Positions 60,045 through 64,000 of a stretch of 64,000 nucleotides of DNA are shown here, piece after piece. The DNA comes from Lachnospiraceae bacterium NK4A144. Lineage in GTDB: Bacteria > Bacillota > Clostridia > Lachnospirales > Lachnospiraceae. The stretch covers positions 1 to 64,000 of the forward strand of contig AUJT01000016.1 in assembly GCA_000424365.1 (NCBI GenBank). The letters are read 5' to 3'. The translations under genes and the position numbers were made by a program. Each line of letters starts with the position of its first letter. Position 1 is the first letter of the stretch. The notes under the pieces were generated by a model that did not search any database, was not told where the DNA came from, and saw nothing but the letters and a program-made list of their open reading frames with translations.

Positions 60045-60515
60045 TCACTCATCAAAACTGATCTCTGATGAGATGATCTTTTCTCGTAAGTAGTCATCCC
60101 AGTAATGGTCAGCGTCTTTATCGAGACTGAAAGTCTTTTGAGAACTGCCGGTGGTGATAGTCAGCTCTCCGGCGCGGAACTGCACCATAAATAACAGGGC
60201 CTTCACATTGTCCCTGTCCGGAAGCTCGGGAAGTGTATCTATATCATAATGAAAAACAAACTTCATGTAGAGCGGTGTATTGCGCCCGCGTATCAGTGAC
60301 AGACAGGACGGGCGGACCATCTTCCAGCGTATTAATTCTGTCTTTTCTACAGCATCTGCTTCATCGCCGAAAAAAGACGGATTGAAGTGTCCGTCGATGG
60401 AAAAGTCTGCAAAAGTGCGTATAGTAGCTTCCTCAAGAAAACAATTGTCGAGATTTTCGGAAGCGAATAAGAGATTCATGAATTTTTTTATATCTTTAAT
60501 TTTAAGTGCGATCAT
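60045..60515 (-). CDS. DUF5721-family protein
   Basis: 156 residues from ATG 60515. Starts MIALKIKDIKKFMNLLFASE and proceeds LEEATIRTFADFSIDGHFNPSFF, WKMVRPSCLSLIRGRNTPLYMKFVFHYD. This is the DUF5721 family of Lachnospiraceae; function unknown. It has no signal peptide. The start has no strong ribosome site, so a position 12 codons upstream is not excluded. Followed by a shared terminator. Confidence 0.75.
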   Translation of the reverse strand: MIALKIKDIKKFMNLLFASENLDNCFLEEATIRTFADFSIDGHFNPSFFGDEADAVEKTELIRWKMVRPSCLSLIRGRNTPLYMKFVFHYDIDTLPELPDRDNVKALLFMVQFRAGELTITTGSSQKTFSLDKDADHYWDDYLREKIISSEISFDE

Positions 60516-60574
60516 GACTAATATTTTACCGCGGGAATCGTGTACATACAAGAAGGATATCCTATCGTATTATA

Positions 60575-60603
60575 TTGTTAGCATAGATATCATATGCTAT
60601 AAT
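60575..60603 (+). promoter_or_regulatory. Promoter of the DegV gene
   Basis: TTGTTA (60575-60580), 17-nt spacer, perfect TATAAT (60598-60603), 75 bp before the start. Confidence 0.65.
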
Positions 60604-60677
60604 ATGTGGTATTCAAAACTACTTGATGGGAACGTGTAATTTCAGACTTCCTATTATTGATTACCGAGGAGTATGTA

Positions 60678-61523
60678 ATGAAAATCAGATATGTAGGGGA
60701 CAGCTGTTGTGAATTTCCGGAAGATTTCAAAAAAGAGCACGATTGCGTGAATGTACCGCTGACCATTATGGTCGGAGATGATGTGATAATTGATGATGCT
60801 TCCTTTGATCAGGCGGATTTCCTAAAAAAAGTCGCAGCTTATCCGAAGTGTCCAAAATCTTCATGCCCTTCTCCTGAGCAGTATATGAGTGCGTTTGAGG
60901 GAGATGTGGATATTGTCTTTGTAACCACGCTTTCAAGTGAGCTTTCCGGTTCATATAACTCAGCGGTGCTTGCAAAGCAGCTGTACGAGGAAGATCATCC
61001 GGATGAGAAAAAGAAGATTCATGTCTTCAATTCTTACTCTGCATCCTGCGGAGAAATGCAGGTACTTTTGAAAGCAGCAGAACTTGTAGAGCAGGGACTG
61101 TCCTTTGAAGAGGTTGTCGAGAAAACACAAAAGTTCGCTTATGATGATCTGAAGACATATTTTGTTCTGGAGAGCCTTGAAACACTTAGAAAGAACGGCA
61201 GACTTTCTACAATGAAAGCACTTGCAGCGACAGCTCTCAGCATAAAGCCGGTTTGCATTGGAAACCACGGTGTTATCGAGCAGGTTGCTATCGCAAGAGG
61301 CATGAAAAAAGCACTTGAAAAGATGGTATCCCATAGCCTTGAGCAGGTATCTTCAACAGAGGACAGGGTGCTTTTCGTAGCTCATTGCAACTGCGAAAAA
61401 AGGGCAGAAGAAGTTACTGCGCTTTATATCGCAAAAGCAAAATTTAAGGAGATACGTATCATTAATACGGCAGGCATCTCCTCTCTGTATGCTTGTGACG
61501 GTGGTATCATCGCCACATTCTAA
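60678..61523 (+). CDS. DegV-family fatty-acid-binding protein
   Basis: 281 residues; ATG 60678 follows CGAGGAG. N-terminal KIRYVGDSCCEFP with the DSxCD-type loop, VPLTIMVGDDVIIDD, SCPSPEQYMSAFEG, VTTLSSELSGSYNSA, the classical DegV contacts to the fatty-acid carboxylate, and GRLSTMKALAATALSIKPV. The family (FakB-like) binds fatty acids for activation by a DAK-domain kinase; that kinase is not in this window. Confidence 0.92.
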   Translation: MKIRYVGDSCCEFPEDFKKEHDCVNVPLTIMVGDDVIIDDASFDQADFLKKVAAYPKCPKSSCPSPEQYMSAFEGDVDIVFVTTLSSELSGSYNSAVLAKQLYEEDHPDEKKKIHVFNSYSASCGEMQVLLKAAELVEQGLSFEEVVEKTQKFAYDDLKTYFVLESLETLRKNGRLSTMKALAATALSIKPVCIGNHGVIEQVAIARGMKKALEKMVSHSLEQVSSTEDRVLFVAHCNCEKRAEEVTALYIAKAKFKEIRIINTAGISSLYACDGGIIATF

Positions 61524-61527
61524 AAGA

Positions 61528-62253
61528 TCATTTGGATTTTAGCTGTGCATATTTTTTCCAGGATTTTTGAATCATGGATTTACGGAAAAGTGAATAACGT
61601 ATGATGGCACCGTCAGACATGCGGAAGCTGTTTCCCTGAGCGGATACGACTTCTGCCATGTTTATGACGGTGTTTTTTGATGTTTCGAGAAAGTGGAGAG
61701 TGGAGGAATCGAGAAGATTCTCAAAGGCAAAGAGATCCCCCAAAAAATGGAAGGAGCGGTCACCCTTCAAAGCAACGGCAACATAACCGTTCATTTCACG
61801 ACCATAGAGGATTTCGGCTGTGGGAACATAGATGGTTCCGTTTTCGTTCCGAAGCTCGACCCGTTCCGGAAGATTTTCCTTTGCGGAAAATGCGTAATCG
61901 ATAAGGGTCGTATAGTCACGAGCCTGTAAGGGCTTTGTACGGTACAGGAGGTCTAAGGTGTTTTCGTATTTATCACTGTAACTGATAGATCCGGAGCAGA
62001 GAACGATCGGAACAGCGATATTCATTTGCCGCAGAGATACAGCAACCATCATTCCGTCTCGGGGAGTTATGACATCAATAAAGAAGAGGTCATATTTTTC
62101 TGCAAAAGGCATCATCGCAGATTCACTTCCGTAAATATCTGTATAAATAACCTGCCCTGTTTCGTTTCTACGTGAAGATTCACGAGTTAAAAGGCGTTCT
62201 GCCTGTTTTCTGTCTGCCGGATTTTCGTCCAGTACCGCAATATAAAGTGCCAT
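61528..62253 (-). CDS. LytTR-family response regulator
   Basis: 241 residues, GGGGGAATATT before the start. Receiver domain: LYIAVLDENPADRKQAERLL, acceptor Asp in DLFFIDVITPRDGM, Lys in YRTKPL. LytTR domain about 135-235: ELRNENGTIYVPTAEILYGREMNGYVAVAL, FHFLGDLFAFENLLDSSTLHFLE, and SFRMSDGAIIRYS at the end. No histidine kinase gene is adjacent. The gene ends 4 bp from the convergent DegV stop. Confidence 0.9.
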   Translation of the reverse strand: MALYIAVLDENPADRKQAERLLTRESSRRNETGQVIYTDIYGSESAMMPFAEKYDLFFIDVITPRDGMMVAVSLRQMNIAVPIVLCSGSISYSDKYENTLDLLYRTKPLQARDYTTLIDYAFSAKENLPERVELRNENGTIYVPTAEILYGREMNGYVAVALKGDRSFHFLGDLFAFENLLDSSTLHFLETSKNTVINMAEVVSAQGNSFRMSDGAIIRYSLFRKSMIQKSWKKYAQLKSK

Positions 62254-62300
62254 AATATTCCCCCAATAGACCCATGATTTTGTCGGATTCTTTATAAGTC

Positions 62301-62330
62301 AAAAATCCCCCGGCGTGAAAACCGGGGGAT
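62301..62330 (-). terminator. Terminator of the argG-DUF1294 unit
   Basis: ATCCCCCGG (62305-62313) and CCGGGGGAT (62322-62330); on the minus strand it is followed by TTTTT (62305-62301). Confidence 0.9.
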
Positions 62331-62334
62331 AAAA

Positions 62335-62634
62335 TTACATAAATGTTATTTTATAAGGCGCAAAAAATACAACTCCAAGGACCAGAGCAGTCTGTATGCA
62401 AAGAACTACGGGCATTCCGATAGTAAATTTTGAATGTCTGGTTTTGTGATGAAAAATGTACATACCAAGCAGACATCCTATCGTACCGCCGAAGAATGCA
62501 GGGATAAAAAGCCCAAATTCACTGACACGCCAGAAGTTGCGTTCTGCGCGCTTTTTATCGATCCTCATAAGGATAAGTCCCCAGAGGTTAACTGCTATGA
62601 AATAAACACCGATTACTGTAAGAAATGTCCGCAT
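62335..62634 (-). CDS. DUF1294 membrane protein
   Basis: 99 residues, AGGAAAATATA before the start. Three predicted spans: LTVIGVYFIAVNLWGLILM, LFIPAFFGGTIGCLLGMYIF and IGMPVVLCIQTALVLGVVFF. The strictly conserved DKxxA-Rx-RVSE (RIDKKRAERNFWRVSE) and HHKTRHSKF mark DUF1294. Function unknown. Placed 24 bp after argG, probably cotranscribed with it. Confidence 0.92.
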   Translation of the reverse strand: MRTFLTVIGVYFIAVNLWGLILMRIDKKRAERNFWRVSEFGLFIPAFFGGTIGCLLGMYIFHHKTRHSKFTIGMPVVLCIQTALVLGVVFFAPYKITFM

Positions 62635-62658
62635 TATATTTTCCTGCCGCCTGTATGA

Positions 62659-63903
62659 TTATTTAGTGTTGGCGTTCTTTAAGTCCTTTTTGATCTCAAG
62701 CTGCTTGAGGGCACGTACCTTTGTAGAAAGACCAAAGAGTGTGATGAAGCCCTGTGCATCATGATGATCATACATATCACCTGTCTTAAAGGATGCCAGA
62801 CTTTCATTATACAGGGAATACGGAGAAGTTTCACCTGCTTTAATGATATTTCCCTTATAAAGACGGAACTTTACTTCGCCTGTTACATATTCCTGAGTAA
62901 CGGTCACAAATGCGCGGAGAGCTTCGCAAAGAGGTGTGAACCACTTTCCTTCGTATATGAGCTGTGCGAGCTCATCACTGATCCGCTTTTTCTCGCGTGC
63001 GCACTCACGGTCGAGGATCAGCTCCTCGAGCTGCTGATGTGCGGCATAGAGGATTGTTCCGCCGGGAGTCTCGTAAACGCCGCGGCTCTTCATGCCGACA
63101 ACACGGTTCTCTACGATGTCGATGATGCCGATGCCGTGCTTTCCGCCGAGTTTATTTAAGGTGCGGATGATGTCGGAAACCTTCATCTCCTGACCGTTGA
63201 TGCTTGTGGGGATACCCTTTTCGAAAGTCATTGTTACTTCTTCGGCTTCATCCGGTGCATCTTCGGGGCGGTTACTCAGCATGAGGACATGCTTGTAGTT
63301 AGGTCCCTGTGAAGGATCTTCGAGTTCCAGACCTTCGTGGCTTATGTGCCAGAGGTTACGGTCACGGCTGTAGGATGACTCGGGATCGAAAGGCAGATGG
63401 ATACCGTGCTTCTCGCAGTATGCGATCTCTGACTCACGTGAGTCCATATCCCAGTTAGGATCACGCCATGCAGCGATGATCTTGAGGTCAGGCGCGAGTG
63501 CCTTGATACCGAGCTCAAAACGGATCTGATCATTTCCCTTACCGGTAGCACCGTGACAGATAGCAACTGCATTTTCTTTACGCGCGATCTCTACCAGCTT
63601 CTTTGCGATAAGCGGACGAGCCATCGATGTACCGAGGAGATATTCGTTTTCATAAACTGCATGAGCCTGTACGCAGGGAACGATATACTCATCAGCAAAC
63701 TCATCTATTACATTTTCGATGTAAAGCTTTGCGGCACCGCAGGACTTTGCGCGTTCTTCCAGTCCGTCGAGTTCTTCTTCCTGTCCGCAGTCAACACAGA
63801 CACAAACTACATCATAATTGTAGTTTTCTTTGAGCCAGGGGATGATAGTTGTAGTATCAAGTCCGCCGGAATAAGCGAGGATAACCTTTTCTTTATCTGC
63901 CAT
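62659..63903 (-). CDS. argG: Argininosuccinate synthase
   Basis: 414 residues. ATG 63903 follows GGAGAAA. N-type ATP pyrophosphatase loop: ILAYSGGLDTTTIIPWL. CVDCGQEEELDGLEERA, AICHGATGKGNDQIRFE, then ESEIAYCEKHGIHLPF and SRGVYETPGGTILYAAH contribute citrulline and aspartate sites. Joins citrulline and aspartate with ATP in arginine synthesis. argH is not within the window. Confidence 0.97.
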   Translation of the reverse strand: MADKEKVILAYSGGLDTTTIIPWLKENYNYDVVCVCVDCGQEEELDGLEERAKSCGAAKLYIENVIDEFADEYIVPCVQAHAVYENEYLLGTSMARPLIAKKLVEIARKENAVAICHGATGKGNDQIRFELGIKALAPDLKIIAAWRDPNWDMDSRESEIAYCEKHGIHLPFDPESSYSRDRNLWHISHEGLELEDPSQGPNYKHVLMLSNRPEDAPDEAEEVTMTFEKGIPTSINGQEMKVSDIIRTLNKLGGKHGIGIIDIVENRVVGMKSRGVYETPGGTILYAAHQQLEELILDRECAREKKRISDELAQLIYEGKWFTPLCEALRAFVTVTQEYVTGEVKFRLYKGNIIKAGETSPYSLYNESLASFKTGDMYDHHDAQGFITLFGLSTKVRALKQLEIKKDLKNANTK

Positions 63904-63975
63904 GATATTTCTCCAATCTGCGCAAAAGCGCCGGTGCATCTATCAGGATGATGTATATGCCTGAATATATGCAGT

Positions 63976-63987
63976 GTATATTTATAC
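63976..63987. promoter_or_regulatory. Possible operator upstream of argG
   Basis: GTATATTTATAC, an imperfect palindrome about 75 bp before argG, next to TGAATATATGCA. AT-rich sites of this type are compatible with ArgR boxes, but the match is weak. Confidence 0.25.
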
Positions 63988-64000
63988 TGTTATTCCGGCT

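Overview
The window reads as a chromosomal segment of an anaerobic, low-to-mid GC Firmicute, most probably a Lachnospiraceae (Clostridia). This rests on family content: a clostridial-type GlnRS, DUF5721, DUF3795, a pyruvate phosphate dikinase, and the tig-clpP-clpX-lon-engB block. The genus is not determined. No rRNA, tRNA, CRISPR array or phage module was seen.

Layout. 1-171 is the start of a transposase running off the window. 0.4-4.0 kb is a GntR(YtrA-type)-ABC transporter operon with its own operator. 4.4-9.5 kb holds two unknown small genes, glnS, a DUF2225 protein, a small membrane protein and a PPIase lipoprotein. 9.8-12 kb is htpG behind a CIRCE operator. 12.1-14.3 kb encodes an unusual glycosyltransferase-GH3 fusion. 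14.5-18 kb (minus strand) carries rsuA and a class A PBP; 18.6-21.2 kb is ppdK.

21.6-32 kb is an accessory region. It holds an Rpn-type nuclease, a RloA ATPase followed by an amputated RloB, a CAT-like acetyltransferase, a RelB/ParE pair whose toxin has an in-frame stop, a decayed possible antitoxin and a DUF234-type ATPase. It continues with a LysR-controlled redox operon (flavodoxin, acetyltransferase, NTF2-like, aldo/keto reductase). Two direct repeats of about 90 bp bracket 25.1-31.9 kb.

32-37.5 kb: a bPH-like membrane protein, a nitroreductase, a lipoprotein carrying a zeta-toxin-like kinase domain, a chemoreceptor and an AIM24 protein. 37.6-43.6 kb is a maltodextrin locus (binding protein, two permeases, 4-alpha-glucanotransferase, LacI-type regulator) with palindromic operators and no ATPase gene of its own. 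43.7-51.4 kb: CYTH, DJ-1, and the protein quality-control block tig-clpP-clpX-lon-engB. 51.5-53.6 kb: two CobW-type metal GTPases, one His-rich, one fused to a DUF1980-like domain. 53.7-60 kb: a DUF3810 protein, a membrane glycosyltransferase, a degenerate SbcD/YhaO-like protein translationally coupled to a membrane-spanning SbcC/YhaN-like ATPase, and an S1 protein. 60-64 kb: DUF5721, DegV, a LytTR regulator, DUF1294 and argG.

The most informative structural discovery is a family of small non-autonomous elements (three full copies, one remnant) with GTAAC-type ends and 8-bp target duplications. One copy lies directly against the CIRCE operator of htpG, another directly behind the truncated GH3 domain. 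The best candidates for undescribed biology are the secreted zeta-like kinase, the GT2-GH3 fusion, and the pseudo-SbcCD pair.
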